From Motacilla alba alba (taxonomy: Eukaryota > Chordata > Aves > Passeriformes > Motacillidae), in NCBI RefSeq assembly GCF_015832195.1, contig NC_052020.1, positions 9,244,254 through 9,308,253 on the forward strand: DNA of 64,000 bases. Reading direction: 5' to 3'. Made by a program: the position numbers and the translations under genes. The notes under the pieces were generated by a model, which ran no database searches, was not told where the DNA came from, and was given only the letters and a program-made list of their open reading frames with translations. Shown here piece by piece: positions 13,041 to 25,700 of the stretch (positions within the stretch are counted from its first letter, which is position 1; each line of letters starts with the position of its first letter).

Positions 13041-14053
13041 TTTCCCCTGTATTTATTTTTTTTTCTCCTCTTGGGGAGGGGTTGGAGGGGACATGAGGCC
13101 CTTTGGCACGGCCAGCACTTGAGGGGCCCTGGGCCACCGGGCTGGGGCTGGGGGCTGCTGTGGCCAGGGTCTCCCCAAGCTCAGCAGCTTCTGCGGTAGC
13201 CACAGCGTGGCAAGGAGGCTGCTGGGCATATGGGAACCCCCCCAGCCCTGGAACCCCCAGCCAGGCACACTGTGGTATTCATGGGAAGCTGCTTTTCAAC
13301 TCCTGGGGTTTTTCTCCCTCTTGATCTGGGTAATGCATAACCAAAATAAACATACTGAGGAAAAACCAACCCAACCCGAAGGGCTGTTTTTGTCTTGGTG
13401 TGTGCAGCTCACCTGTGGGGTGGCTGGCGTTGTTCTGGGGTGGTTGGGATATCTTTCCTTATCTGCAGCCCCTCTTCAGGGCAGGACCCCTCTCGGCTAG
13501 GGGGGTTAGAAGCGTTTGGCACAGATCCTTCAGCCCGGGTTTGGGTTGCAGTTTGGCTTGGGGCTGCTGCGGGCTCTCCAGCCTGGGGGCTGCCCTCAAG
13601 CATTGCTTGGCCCTGCTCAGGCTCCAGCCGGCTGCCCGGGCTGAGGTGTTGAGCAACGTCCGGGCTTTGCTCACCTCTTCCCGGCAGTGGTTTCCCGCGC
13701 TCTGGAATGAGCCGAGGGCTTAGCGTGCTGCTAATCTCACTGTGTGGCTGGGAGGGAGGAGTGGGTCAGCCGGGGCTGGGAGCCTGTTGCTGCTGCGCCA
13801 GACAGTTCTGGGCAAGGCACTCGGAGTAGCGATGCGTGGGGGAATTAGGGAAATAATCTGTCGCTGTTGATCCCAGAGGCGGGAATTTGCAGCGTGGTGC
13901 CAGGCCCCAGGCACGGAAGAGGGGGAGAACCAGGCCAGCGGACGTGTGAGCGGAGCTCCCGGCTGGAATGCACCAGCTCAGCAAGGGATTGTCCTCGCCG
14001 GGCCGGGCGGCTGCTGCGCCCGGAGCCTGGTGGCCGTGACAGCTGCCCGGACC
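13041..14053 (+). other. ZFP91-CNTF spacer and CNTF promoter region
   Basis: Only about 1 kb separates the ZFP91 polyadenylation signals from the CNTF start, both on the plus strand. The right half becomes GC- and CpG-rich from about 13.88 kb and is the probable CNTF promoter. No other gene is visible. Confidence 0.6.
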
Positions 14054-14890
14054 ATGGCGGCCGCAGAGAGCCCCTCCGCTGCCCTCCGGCGCCGCGACCT
14101 CTGCAGCCGCGGCATCCGCCTGGCCGGCAAGATGCGCGCGGATGTCGTTGACCTCCTGGACGCCTACGTGAGTTTGCCTCGCTCCTTCTGCCTGCCGCGG
14201 GGCCGGGAGCGCTGCTGGGATCTGGGCAGCCGTGCCGGGGTGCGAGGACTCTGACCCACGGCAGGGATGGGGCACGGAGTCCCGCTGGATGCGGGCCTGC
14301 TCGCACCGGGGCGAGACTGGGGCAACTTGCAGGGCTCCTCGGGGCTGGGGGTCTCCCCACGTGCGTCCTGCCTCCGCTGATCCCCGGCGGGTCTCACCCT
14401 GCAGGTGGAGCAGCAGGGCTTGGACGCCTCGGCCAGTGTGGCGGCAGTGGAGGGGGTGCCGCTGGCGGCGGTGGAGCGCTGGGACGAGCAGACGGGCACC
14501 CAGCGGCTGCTGGAGAACCTGGCGGCCTACCGGGCCTTCCGCGCCCTGCTGGCCCAGATGCTGGAGGAGCAGCGGGAGCAGCTGGGCGAGGCCGATGCGG
14601 GCCTGGGCCGGGCGCTGGCGGCTGTCCTGCTCCAGGTCTCGGCCTTTGCCTACCACCTCGAGGAGCTGCTGCGGCTGGAGAGCCGCGGGATCCCCGGCGA
14701 GGAGGAGGAGGAGGAGGAGGAGGATGGGCCGCCGCCCCCGCCGCGCCTCGGCCTCTTCGAGCAGAAGCTGCGCGGCCTGGGCGTGTTGCGGGAGCTGGCC
14801 CAGTGGGCCGTGAGGTCCGTGCGGGACCTGCGGCAGCTCGCCAAGCCCAGCCCGGCCACCGGCGCGGCCCCCGGCCTGGCCGAGAGCCCC
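13880..14890 (+). promoter_or_regulatory. CNTF: CpG island over CNTF promoter and both exons
   Basis: CpG dinucleotides are dense from the 5' flank through exon 2 (for example GCCGGGCGGC, GCGGCCGC, GGCGCCGCGACC). The flanks are clearly poorer in CpG. The island covers the presumed transcription start, but no TATA box is obvious. Confidence 0.6.
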
Positions 14891-14893
14891 TGA
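14054..14893 (+). CDS. CNTF: CNTF, ciliary neurotrophic factor
   Basis: Two exons: 14054-14167 (38 codons) and 14405-14893 (TGA). They make 200 residues, the same length as human CNTF and with the intron after the same Tyr. Family landmarks in order are RRDLCSRGIRLAGKMRAD (helix A, with the single conserved Cys), QRLLENLAAYRAFRALLAQ (helix B), LLQVSAFAYHLEELL (helix C) and LFEQKLRGLGVLRELAQW with TVRS-like AVRSVRDLRQL (helix D, site III). There is no signal peptide, as in all CNTF. Chick CNTF (GPA) is nevertheless released from cells. CNTF signals through CNTFR, LIFR and gp130 and supports ciliary and motor neurons. The C-D loop carries an unusual run of eight Glu followed by five Pro. An in-frame ATG at 13946 would add 36 residues, but 14054 fits the family. 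Confidence 0.96.
14699..14723 (+). repeat. CNTF: (GAG)8 coding microsatellite in CNTF
   Basis: Eight consecutive Glu codons, nearly all GAG, lie between helices C and D of CNTF. A short poly-Pro run follows. The repeat is in frame and should vary in length between individuals if slippage occurs. Confidence 0.9.
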
Positions 14894-15710
14894 AGGCGAG
14901 CGCAGGGTGGGGGGTCTTGGGTGCCCCTGGGGCTCCTCGCCCACCCGCTCAGAGGGCAGCTGAGAGCGAAGGAGGGGACGCGGAGGGGAGGGATCGTGCC
15001 ATTAATCCCGATGCTTTTAATGCTGCTCCCCGTGGGGAAACTGAGGCACAGGCTGCAGTCTACCCCGGAGGGAGCAGGGATCTGCAGGGGTCCTTGGGCT
15101 CTTCCTGCTGGGCAGTTCAATTATCCCCCAGGAAACAGCTTTGCTGCTCGCCCCAGGGCCTGGAGGCATGAGCAGTGGCACTGCCCTTCTCTTTGGAATT
15201 TGGACGCTGCCTGTGGCAGGCAGATGCTGCCCTGTGGCTCTTGCGGATGCGGGGCAGGAGCCAAGGGACAGAAAAGCATCACCGGGTGAAAGGAGTCTTG
15301 GGAGCTGACCCCCAGCTGCAAGGCACAAGGCTTGGCCTCCTGCACGTGGACTCTCCTTCTGCCCAGCTTGGTTGGCTGCTCATTGAATTTCTGCTCTAAC
15401 TGCTTGGGGGCTTTTTGGGGAGGGGGGTAAGCAATCAGGAGGGGGAATTCTTACTTGCTTGGACATGATAATGGAGAGGATCTTTTAACTGCAAGGGGAT
15501 CTTTTAGCTTTGATTCAGAAGCCCCTGTGCAAGGGGGTTAGAGCCTGCAGGGCTTGTTTTAGAACTGGGAATGGCATGGGAGAATCTTACAGCCCCAACC
15601 ATATCGTTCATCCTGTGCAGTGCTGGGATGTTTCACAGCTTCCTGGGCCACGGTTCTCTTGCCGACTGGATGTGATGGCTGCCGTGTGAATAAAAGGGCT
15701 GGGAGATCTA
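14894..15710 (+). other. CNTF: CNTF 3' untranslated region
   Basis: This is non-coding sequence from the CNTF stop to the first good polyadenylation signal (AATAAA at 15689-15694). No repeat or second gene is visible. Confidence 0.55.
15689..15694 (+). terminator. CNTF: Probable CNTF polyadenylation signal
   Basis: This AATAAA is the first such hexamer after the CNTF stop codon, 796 bases downstream. GT-rich sequence follows. It is the likely end of the CNTF transcript, although another AATAAA at 17446-17451 could be used by a longer form. Confidence 0.5.
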
Positions 15711-18700
15711 CCAGGGTGATGTACTTCTTGGGGGAGGTGGGGCAGCTCACCAGAGAGGCTGGGCTGCCCAGTTCCCACTCCTGGGAAGGGTCCATCCCAG
15801 TGCGGTGAGAGGTTTGGGGGGATGTGACCCACTGGAAGGCCATGGGGAAGATGAAACAAGCTGGGGATGAAGGAGATGGTGGGAGGATGAGGAGGAGATG
15901 GTGGGTCACTGGGGTTGTGCCCTGTCCTGGTGTGGCCCTGCCTTCTTCCCTGGCCTGTGAGAGGACAGGCAGCCTGGGGGGAGACCGGGGCCACAGAGCC
16001 GGGAGGAGGCTGGGGACGTGCCCGGCCGGCTCTGCACAAAGCGGCTTTGTGGTGGCAGGTTGGGACAGCAGCGGGCACAGCGCCTGCCCCAGTACCAGCA
16101 GCGTCTGCACAGGCACGGGGCCTCTGGGAGACAAAGAGCAGCCCGAGGCTGAGCCCCCAGTGCCATCCTGCCCGCCCCACCGACCCCACAGGGCCGCAGG
16201 GTTGGGGCAAGGGTGGTTTGATGGGGTCTGGATTTTTATCAGTGATGCCCGAGAGGAAGAACCTGCACCTTCTTCATTGCCACTTACTGCCTGCTCTCAG
16301 CTTTGCAGCTCAGACTGGATTATTTCAATCTTTATGCTTCCCTGCACTGGGGAATAACAATTTATGGCCATTATTTTTTTCAGGATTGGTCAAAGCAAGT
16401 CCCCTTTCTGACAAGTATTTTTCTTGCCTGCTGCTGCGTGCCTGAAGCCACCTTGCTCTTCTCCCCTTGCACCCTCCAGCTCAGCAGTGGCCGGGTGCTT
16501 ACAACCTCCTCACCTTCCCGGGGGTGGGCAGGGACATCTGGAGTGTGTCCTTGAATCTCACCACCCGACCAGGTGGGAACAGACCTCTTTTCTCCGGCAG
16601 CACAGGCCGGGTACGAGGTGACCTTCAGATCCAGGGGAGCCGGCCAAGGCTGCAACCCGATCCTCCCACTTCAGCTGCTGGCAGAGAGCTGAGCTCGGTG
16701 CTGCGCTTGCCCTCCAGGGTGAAAGCAGAATGGAGACCCACGGTGGACCATGGTGTTGCCCCAGGGATTTCCCTGGGCTTTTGCAACCTTCCTTACTCCT
16801 TCCCTGTTACCTTGCCAGCTGGGCGCACCTGCACTTGTGGAGCAGCCACCGCGTTCAGGAATGGCCACCCTACCCAGAAACAATGGGAAAAAGCAATGCA
16901 TTAATCCAAACCTCCACGCTTTGGCTGAGCCAGAGGCTCCAGCTCCCGGCCTTTCCCTGCCAGCCAGCCCCCACCATGCCGTGCAGAGGCGGTGACGTCT
17001 GAGCTGGCTGCGATTTAATGCTATTTTTCAGCTGCAGCCCTGAGGGAATCACCAGTGAAGTGATTTGGCGAGGACAAGGGCGCCCGACAGCTGAGCTCCC
17101 GTGGTGCCAGGAGGCCCTTGGATTTGCTTTGCCATGGATTGAAGTTGATCCGAGTGGCTGAAGGCAAATGAAGCTGATCATTTTGGAAGCAGAAATTAGG
17201 AGTTTGAGGGGAGGACAGTTGTACCCGTGTGGTTAATGCCGCTGAGGACCCCTGCAATGACCTCCTGCAAACTGAGAACCCACCAAAACCATCCAGCTTT
17301 GTGCTCTGGGAAGAGAGAAGGGATTTGTAGTGTTGGTGGGAACGGGGAACTGGGGTGGGGAGGGGAGGGAGGGAGGGGTGCACTCCCAAATTGCAGCAGG
17401 GATGGAGCCACAAAAGGAACCCATGGATGTGTTTAATTTCAAACTAATAAATGTTTTTAGGGTTTAACGTGTGGCTGGGCACACCTTGCGGGCTTGGAAA
17501 GGTTTCGAGCTGGCTGAGGCTGCTCCCTGACCTCAGGCCTTGGTGCTGAGTGAGAATGGATTTGCTCCTTGCCCAAAGACTGGTGGGATTCTGCTGTGCT
17601 GGTCCCACTGCTTCACCCGCAGTCCCTCACCAGTGTTGCAGTGCTGGCTTCTGACTTCTTGATCCTGAGCTGGAGCTGAGGTGGGCGGATATTCACCAAC
17701 ACTTTCTTTTTTTAATAGCAGGAAAGCCTTTTCCTCCTGTCTGAGTCAGTGGAAAGGATTTCCCCGGGTTTCCCCGTCGTAGCCTTGGCTGCACTTGTCT
17801 GCCTCAAAGGAACAGGTGAAAACCCAGAGGAGTGGCTCTCTGTGGCTGTGCTGCTTTTCTGGGAAGGGCAGGAGACCTCCCTTCTTGCAGGGAAATGTGC
17901 CTCAAGCATGGCCCCGTGTGTATATCCAAGTGTGAGCTGGAAAAAGGAGAACTTCTGTGGTTCACCTCATCCTCTCTCACCACAGCGCCCGCCAGCTGGC
18001 ATCACCGCAGTTAGTCCCCACCTGTTCTCCCTTTTTCTTCCCTTTGTTTTTTCCTCTCTTTTGGATCTTGTCTAATGGCTTCTCACCACAAGTGCCACCG
18101 GCAGGCACTCAGCAGGATGGGCAGTGCCTGGGAAACAGGTTTGTCCGGAGAGGAGCTTCACCACCTGCCTGGGGATCAGTTGTCTCCAAGCTGAGGTGGA
18201 CCATGGACTGGGGGATTTCCTGCGCTGCCAAACCTGGGACACAGGGGCAATTTGTACATTTCTCCCAATCCAGGAAAGTCCAGGTGTTCCATATACAAGG
18301 AAATCAGTGTTAGGTGTGTCTGAGCACAGAAGCACGAAAGGAGGTGAGACCAGTCTGTCACCAATATCCTGCCATTCAGGGCTGTCCTGGGAAGCTGCTT
18401 ATGTGGCTCCGTGGAAGAACAAGCTCAGGAATGTTTTTCTGGCCTGCAGGGAAGGGCCGGCACCGGCCGCTCCAGTCTGAGGGTTGCACAGGGGTATGCA
18501 TGTCACAGCAGGGGCAGCCAGGCAGCTGGGAGAGCTGGGGTGCAGGAGCTGGCCTAAAGCCCGCCTGCCCTCAGACAAGGAGGCAATTTTGGGCTTTGAA
18601 ACAATTTTTGTGTGTCATGGGTCACAGGCAAGAGCAGCTCAGGGGGACACTTCCTCAAGAAGCTCTTGGACCACATTTCCCTGTCACACCACATAGAGCA

Positions 18701-18840
18701 CTTTCCCTGAGACCCACCAGCACCCTGAGGCTCGCCGCTGGCAGGCAGGGACTGGGGGGGTCCCCACAAGGATGGGGACCATCCTTGTGCCCACCAGGGG
18801 CTCCCTGGGCTGCACACCTGGTTAGGAGTATGGCACGGGG
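15711..18840. other. CNTF-DTX4 intergenic region, no gene seen
   Basis: I read this stretch on both strands and found no recognisable exon. Open frames up to 200 codons exist on both strands but overlap one another, have no family resemblance and follow GC content. A lone AATAAA sits at 17446. In humans GLYAT genes follow CNTF, and I see no trace of them here. Confidence 0.55.
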
Positions 18841-18849
18841 GTGTCTTCG

Positions 18850-19080
18850 GGCTGCAGGGTGGGGGTCCAGGGACATTGGGAGGGTTCCCAGGGGAGCAGG
18901 GTGGGGGTACAGGGGCTAGGGGGAGAGTGGGGACCCGGGATGCAGCACAGGGATACGGGGACAGTGGGAGGTGCTGGGGTGCAGGATGGGGGTACCGGGA
19001 CAGTGGGAGGTGCCGGGGTGCAGGACAGGGATACGGGGACAGTGGGAGGTGCCGGGGTGCAGGATGGGGGTACCGGGACA
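18850..19080 (+). repeat. G-rich minisatellite, 39-bp period, upstream of DTX4
   Basis: Three clear 39-base units start at 18962, 19001 and 19040, each opening CAGTGGGAGGTGC and containing GGGGTGCAGGA. More degenerate copies reach back to about 18850. The array ends just before the DTX4 CpG island, about 300 bases upstream of the start codon. The plus strand is G-rich with many GGG and GGGG runs. Confidence 0.85.
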
Positions 19081-19084
19081 GAAG

Positions 19085-19790
19085 CGGGATGGGTCCCTCG
19101 CCCCCCGCGGGTCGCTCGGTGCCAGCGGGGCGGGGCGGGGCGCGGTGACGTCGCGCGGTGCCGCCCCCGGCCCGGGGCGCTCGGTGCGGGCGGGGCCGGG
19201 CGGAGCGGAGCGGGCCGGGAGCGGCGCCGCGGGTGCGCGCAGGGGCGAGGGGCGGCCCGGCCGTGCGCGGCTCCGGCCCCGGGCGGGGGCGGGCAGAGCC
19301 CTGCGCCGCGCCGAGCATGCGAGAGCCGCCGGGGCGGGCGGCAGCGGCGCAGCCAGCCGGGGCCGCGGCCGGGGCGGCGGAGCCATGCTGCTGGCCTCGG
19401 CCGTGGTGGTGTGGGAATGGCTGAACGAGCACGGGCGCTGGCGGCCCTACAGCCCGGCCGTCAGCCACCACATCGAGGCGGTGGCCCGCGCCGGGCCGCG
19501 GGCGGGCGGCAGCGTGGTGCTGGGCCAGGCCGACAGCCGCCTGGCGCCCTACATCATCGACCTGCAGTCCATGCACCAGTTCCGCCAGGACACCGGTGAG
19601 TCGGCCCCGCGGCCCGGCACCGCGCGGCGGCGCGGGCGGGAGGGGGGTCCCGGTGTCCCCCGGTGTCCCCCGCTCCGGCTCCGTGCGGGGCTGCGGCGAG
19701 CGGCGCTGCCGGGCCCCGCCGTGCCCGATCCCGCGGCGCCCGGCCGCGATGCCGGCTCGCCCATGTCCTCCCACCTGATCCCTCGCCGTG
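19085..19790 (+). promoter_or_regulatory. DTX4: CpG-island promoter of DTX4
   Basis: This is extremely CpG-dense sequence surrounding exon 1, with several GC boxes (GGGGCGGGGC, GGGCGGGGGCGGG) and a CRE-like TGACGTCGC near 19145. No TATA box is apparent. The position immediately upstream of a validated first exon makes promoter function likely. Confidence 0.75.
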
Positions 19791-22700
19791 CCCTCGCTGC
19801 CCAGTCCTGCCCACGCAGGACCTGTCCCTGGTCCCCGCCGGGGTCGTGCCGCCCGCCCCCCTCGCTGCTGCAGCGCCCCGGGCCCTGTTGCGCCCACCCC
19901 GTCCTTCTCCCTTCAGGAGAGCTCGTCTCCTGCACACCCTTCCCAGGGCCGTGCCCGGCTCCCTCTGTGCTAGATCTGAGCCGCCATCGACCTGCAGCTG
20001 AATGGCACTTGGGTGACAGACAGATCCTGCCCTGGGGGATGGCAGCGCCCGGGCAGGGACACAAGCAGGTGGAGGGATGCTCAGGGAGGGCACGGGTAGG
20101 TGGGTGGGTCCCCAGCGCGATGGGGCTGCCTGTCCCCCACCCCCTGGGGTTGTCTGGGATGTGGGACACAAGCACCCATGGCAGGGCATAAGCATGGGGG
20201 GTTGTGACCCCCAACACCCCCGTGATGGCCAGTGCGCTTTGTCCCTGGGGTGCAGCAGAGTGCCAGACACCCTCCTTTGTCCCTCTTTCCCCAGCAGCCC
20301 TGGGGGCTGGCGGCGACCCTCCCCTGCCCGTGGGTGTGGGGACAAGGAACCTCTGCGAGCAGGGTGGCTGGGGGCCAGCTTCTGAGGGCTATTGTTGCCG
20401 AGGGTGGAGGACTGAAAGGGAGATTGTTCTGTCTCTCCCTGGGTTGCTGGGGATGTTGGTATTTTGGGTCATTAAACAGCTCTGATTTGGGGGGGTCGCG
20501 ACCCTGGCAGGCCCTGAATAGCTATTGTTCCCTTTCTTCCCCTGTTGAATGGGAGGCCGGCTGGCGGCGAGGGGCTGGGGGAGCACACAGCATTCCCACA
20601 CTGCTGCCTGGGGACCGCCAGATGCCGCATGCCGCCGCCAGATTAGGATAAATCACTGCCCCGCTCCCCTCGGCTTTTCTGCCCCGGCTGCCCCTTGGCA
20701 GGACAGGGCGGGTGGCTTGGCTTGGCTGGGGTGTAGCTGCACCCCATGCCCCTTGAGCAGGGTGCTGATAAACACCTTCTCCTGCTTATCCCACTCGTGT
20801 CCCTGCGGGACCTGCGGTGGCGGCTGTTCTCCGCGGAGAGGTGGGGGTGAGAAGGGACTGAAATTCTTGGAGGCTTTGCAGGACACGTGGTGAAAAGCCG
20901 AAGCAGCAGACTTGTTATTGCTTCTCTTTGAGTGCTTTCTTGTTCCTCACGCTGGGCTGAGCCATGGGGATCTGCAGAGGCACCTGGAGGCAGTGGTGCT
21001 TGTCCCACCTGTTACCAAACACCTCTGGGCACTAGTGACACGCTCAGGAGGGGATCCCAGTACCAGGCACACCCGACCCTGCCCTGCTGTGCGACATCCC
21101 AAAGAGGAAGCCTTTCTCCCCATTGTAGGAGCTTCCAAAATTTGTGTCTATTCTTCGAATGCATCGTAGTTGATTGGGAGTGGTGGGAAAGGAAACGCCT
21201 AGCCAAAATAAGGATTCAAGGCGCAAAGCCTTGGTGCTTTATGCTCTCATTCCACTCCTGATGTTTGCTGATGGGGCAGCGGGAGCTGGGCACAGGGCCC
21301 TGCTCAAACTCCTTAGCTTGGCCTCACAGGGATTTTCCTTGTGAGCAAAATCAGTTGCCACAGTTGGGGTTTTCGTGGGGGCCGGCTTGGCAGCTGCAGA
21401 TGGTGGGGCTGGCACGAGCCCCGCTCCCCTACGTGCGTGAGGACCTGTGTGTGTCACTGCTTGGGGCTCGGAGCTGCCCCTCAAATCTTTTGTTCGCTTG
21501 TTCCAGCCCAGAGCTGGGAGAGAGACAGGCACTGCAGGACTGGGGTGCCCTAATGCCTGGTTTCATCAGGCTCCCGCGGGAGGTCCCTGGGAGCAGGGTG
21601 GAGCAGCCAAGCTTGTGGTTCTGTGTTTCCCCATCAGGGCTGAGTGGCTCCATGCTCAGCCTGTGGGCCATTGGGAGTGAAATCTGCCCTTCCCTTCAGC
21701 CCAGTTGCACTGGGGGTGCACCCCCAGGCTGTGGAGCTCCCTGCCCTCTGGGGAAACCGAGGCACAGCGGTCCCCTGGCAGGGCGGGGTCAGCAGCAGAG
21801 CCTGAAAGCCGTGCTGTCCCTGCGTGGAATGGCACCGGCAGGGCAGGTCGGGGTGGTTTCTCTGCCTGCCCACGGGTGGGTGCTGGCGCCAGGGTCTGAC
21901 GGCATCTGTCGCCCTCCCTCAGGCACCATCCGGCCCGTCCGGCGCAGCTACTACGACCCGTCCTCGGCGCCGGGCAAGGGAGTCGTCTGGGAGTGGGAGA
22001 ATGACAGCGGGACGTGGACGCCCTACGACATGGACGTGGGCATCACCATCCAGCGCGCCTACGAGAAGCAGCACCCCTGGGTGGACCTGAGCGCCATCGG
22101 CTTCTGCTACGTCATCGACTTCGCCACCATGGGCCAGATCAACCGGCAGACCCAGCGCAAGCGCCGCGTCCGCCGCCGCCTCGACATGGTCTACCCGCTG
22201 GTGTCGGGCACCCTGCCCAAGTCGCAGTCGTGGCCGGCCAGCCCCGGGGCGGCGGCGGCCCCGCCGGTGCCCGCCTGCACGTGTCCCCAATGCCTCCTGG
22301 TCATGAGCGTCAAAGCCGCCGCCGGCCCCGGCGCCTCCACCCTGCAGCCCCGCAAAGCCGCCCCCGCGCCGCCGGCCGCCCCCAAGCCCCCGCTGCCCGC
22401 GGCGGGGCCGAAGGCGCCGGACGGCGTGGCCGTGGTGCGCGGCTCGCTGAAGCCGCTGGCGGCACAGGGGAGCCGGCGACAGGCGGCCAGCACGCCCGCC
22501 CTGAGCTCGGCCGGCGCCTCTGGCAGCCCCCCCGGCGTGGGCAGCGGCAAAGGCTCCCGGCCCGGCCTCGGCACCCTGAACCGCAGCCACCTGCAGCGCC
22601 TGGCCATCGCCCAGTCCCGCGTGCTCATCGCCTCCGGGTGAGTCCCGCGGGGTGCCTGGCCGAAGAAAGGGACAGCACAGACTTTATCCCCTCCCCAGGG

Positions 22701-25700
22701 CACTCAGGGGCTGCAGCCCTCGCCGCAGGGGTCTGTCACCCCTGAGCTTGGTGGGAGACATGTCGGTGGTGCCCAGCCTCCCGTGGAGGGGAGTGGGTTC
22801 TGCTGGGCCCCTCGCCTTCCCCACAGGTGCCTGGAGACCGGAGCAGGAATGGGGTGGCTCCTGCATCTCAATGAAGAGGCTGAGGCTGCTCTTTCTCTTG
22901 GAGTCAGGGGTTGGGTGGGGGACTGCGAAAGGCCCAAAGAAAAGCCATTCAGGCCCCATGAGAAGGGGTCCCTCCAGACCCCCACCCTCCAAAGACATTT
23001 TTTTGTGATGGGGTGGACATTTAATGGGCTGTTTCTCCCCTTTGTCTGCCTCTGCCGTCAGCCTTCTGTCACAGCCTGGCCCCTTTCCTCTCTCTCTCCA
23101 TCCTCCCCCTTCCCTCCGCTCCTGACCTGCCGGGAAACTTTCCCATGGAAGAGAGCCCCAAGGGGAGGGGGGAAAGAGCTGTGGCAGTGACGTGGCCGTA
23201 GGAGAAAAGAGGAAAAGAAACAACAGACTGGCCCGGGGAGCTGTGACAAAAAGGGGCCATGAATGGAGATGCAGTCAGGGTTTCTAAAGCGCCAGAGAAA
23301 AGGCGGTGGTGGGGCAGGGAGGGGCACGCTGCCCCGTTGGGGGGATTCTCTTTTTCCAGCCAGGGCCTGTGCAGTTGCTCAGGCAACTGTTGTGTGGCCC
23401 CTGGGCCCTGTGGGGACGTGGGTGCCTGCTGCCTGTCCTGATGTGGTCTGTGCTGGCTCCCCTCAGGGTCCCCACTGTCCCCGTGAAGAACCTCACTGGC
23501 TCCAGCCCCGTCAACCCAGCGCTGGCAGGTGAGGATGGGGCCGCAGCGGGTGCCGCTTCCCCCAGGGTGGGAGGACAAACAGCCCCAGTGGGGCAGGTTT
23601 TGGGGAGCATCTGGATTTCAGGGTGTTGCTGTTCTCCTCAGTGCCGTTTGTTCCCTCCCTGCGCAGGGATCACGGGGATCCTCATGAGCGCGGCCGGGCT
23701 GCCCGTGTGCCTGACCCGGCCCCCCAAGCTGGTGCTGCACCCCCCGCCCGTCAGCAAGAGCGAGATCCAGTCCATCCCCGGCATCTCCCACTCCTGCCGC
23801 AAGACCACCAAGAAACAGGCCAAGAAGGGTAAGAGAGACTGTCCCTCCTGCCCTTCCTGGTTCCCCTGTGCCCCTGGCAGTGGGTTTCTCCCATGCTTTG
23901 ACCCTCGCTCTCCTGCAGGTAAAACCCCCGAGGAGGTGCTGAAGAAATACCTGCAGAAGGTGCGGCACCCGCCAGATGAGGTGCGAGCAGCAGGGCTGTG
24001 CCAGGGTGTGCCAGGGGGCTTTGCCCTGGGATGGGGGGCCGGGACACAGGCAATGCCACCCTCTGTGGCTCTGCCCTGTCCCCAGAGAGGGGCTGTGTGC
24101 TGCGTGCATGGCCCCTGCGGGGTGGCAGCCTGGCCCAGGTCCCTGGGTGAGAGCAGGGCAGCCCATCAGCGCCCATCCCTCTGATCCCTGTCCTCCCCTC
24201 CGGCGCAGGACTGCACCATCTGCATGGAGCGGCTCTCTGCCCCCTCTGGCTACAAGGGGCCCCAGCCGGCCGTCAAGCCTGACCTCGTGGGGAAGCTGGT
24301 CAAGTGCAGCCACGTCTTCCACCTCCACTGCCTGGTGGCCATGTACAACAACGGCAACAAGGTGAGAGCCTGCGGCCCTGGGGACCCCCAGCTCGGCCAC
24401 CTCTGCGGAGCTCCACAAGCTCTCCATGGGACAGAGCTCCAGCCTGGCTGCCCCAGAGGACTCTGAGCTCCCACCCTGACTCAGAGTTTAATTTTTATCA
24501 GCAGTAAGCACTGGAGGACTGCTAAATCAGAACTCAGGGTTGTGTGGGTGTGTTTCCCCCCACTACGCCCGGATTTTTGTGCTTGTTTTCCTTGCCAGGG
24601 TGGACTTTGATCCCTGCATGTTTGAGCAGAGCTACCTGGAATTTGGTGCCAGGCAGTGCTTCTCCAGCCACGGGAGGGTTTTTGCAAATACCCCTCATGC
24701 TTGGCATTCCCTGGAAAATGCATTGTTTGGAGATTTTCAATATTTTTTATATTTCCCTCTTTGAAAAAACAAAGCAAAACAAAGCACCAATTCAGAGCTA
24801 GGGAAAGCAATGAGGACTAGAAAACTGATGGGGCAGAGAAATGCAGACCTCAGGTTTTTGGTTGAAGTTGGATAGCGAATTCTCCCAGCTCTATCCCAGG
24901 CTCCTGAGAGTTTTTGAAATTATGTTTTTCCTGATTAAAACAACGTTCAGTGCTGCTCAGGGTCTCAGTGCCTGGCGTGGCTTGGTGCTGGAGATACTGC
25001 TTTCACCATCTCCCCCTTTTTCCACTCTCAGGATGGGAGTCTGCAGTGTCCCACCTGCAAAACCATCTACGGGGTGAAGACAGGGACGCAGCCTCCCGGG
25101 AAGATGGAATATCACATCATCCCCCATGCGCTGCCCGGCCACGCCGACTGCAAAACCATCCGCATCATCTACAACATCCCCCCGGGGGTGCAGGTGGGTC
25201 TGGGGGGGCCACCTGAGGGGGCTAGCTGCCCTTGTCACAGCTGTATCACCCCCAGGTCCTGCTGCAGCTCGTGCCTTGACTCAGGAGCTGCTTGTCCATA
25301 AGGATGTCGTGGGAAGTCTGGGGTGTATCTGCATGAAAGTGCTGTCCCTGTCTGCTTGGTGGCGGGGGGATGGTGACCATTAGTGCCCACCAAGGCTTGG
25401 GGAATTGCCCTGTGCCCAGAGATTGCTTTTGAGCTCCAGAAGGGTTTTCTTCTCCCACTTCACGCATCACAGGGACCAGAGCATCCAAACCCTGGGAAGA
25501 GCTTCACGGCCCGTGGCTTCCCCCGGCACTGCTACCTGCCAGACAGCGAGAAGGGCAGGAAGGTGAGCCGGTCCAGGCGTGCCCGGGTGGGAAAAGCAAA
25601 CATGGCTTAAGCAGGGGAATGTGGGTGGAGGTTTTGCCCACAGCCCATGCAGCAGGCTCTGCAGGAGCCCTGTGACCTTCCCCTGCAGGCTCAGCAGCCC

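Noticed and set aside
13946..14053. An in-frame upstream ATG that would extend CNTF by 36 residues
   Set aside because: The extension is Gly/Ala/Cys-rich and unlike any CNTF N-terminus. The start at 14054 gives the family's 200 residues.
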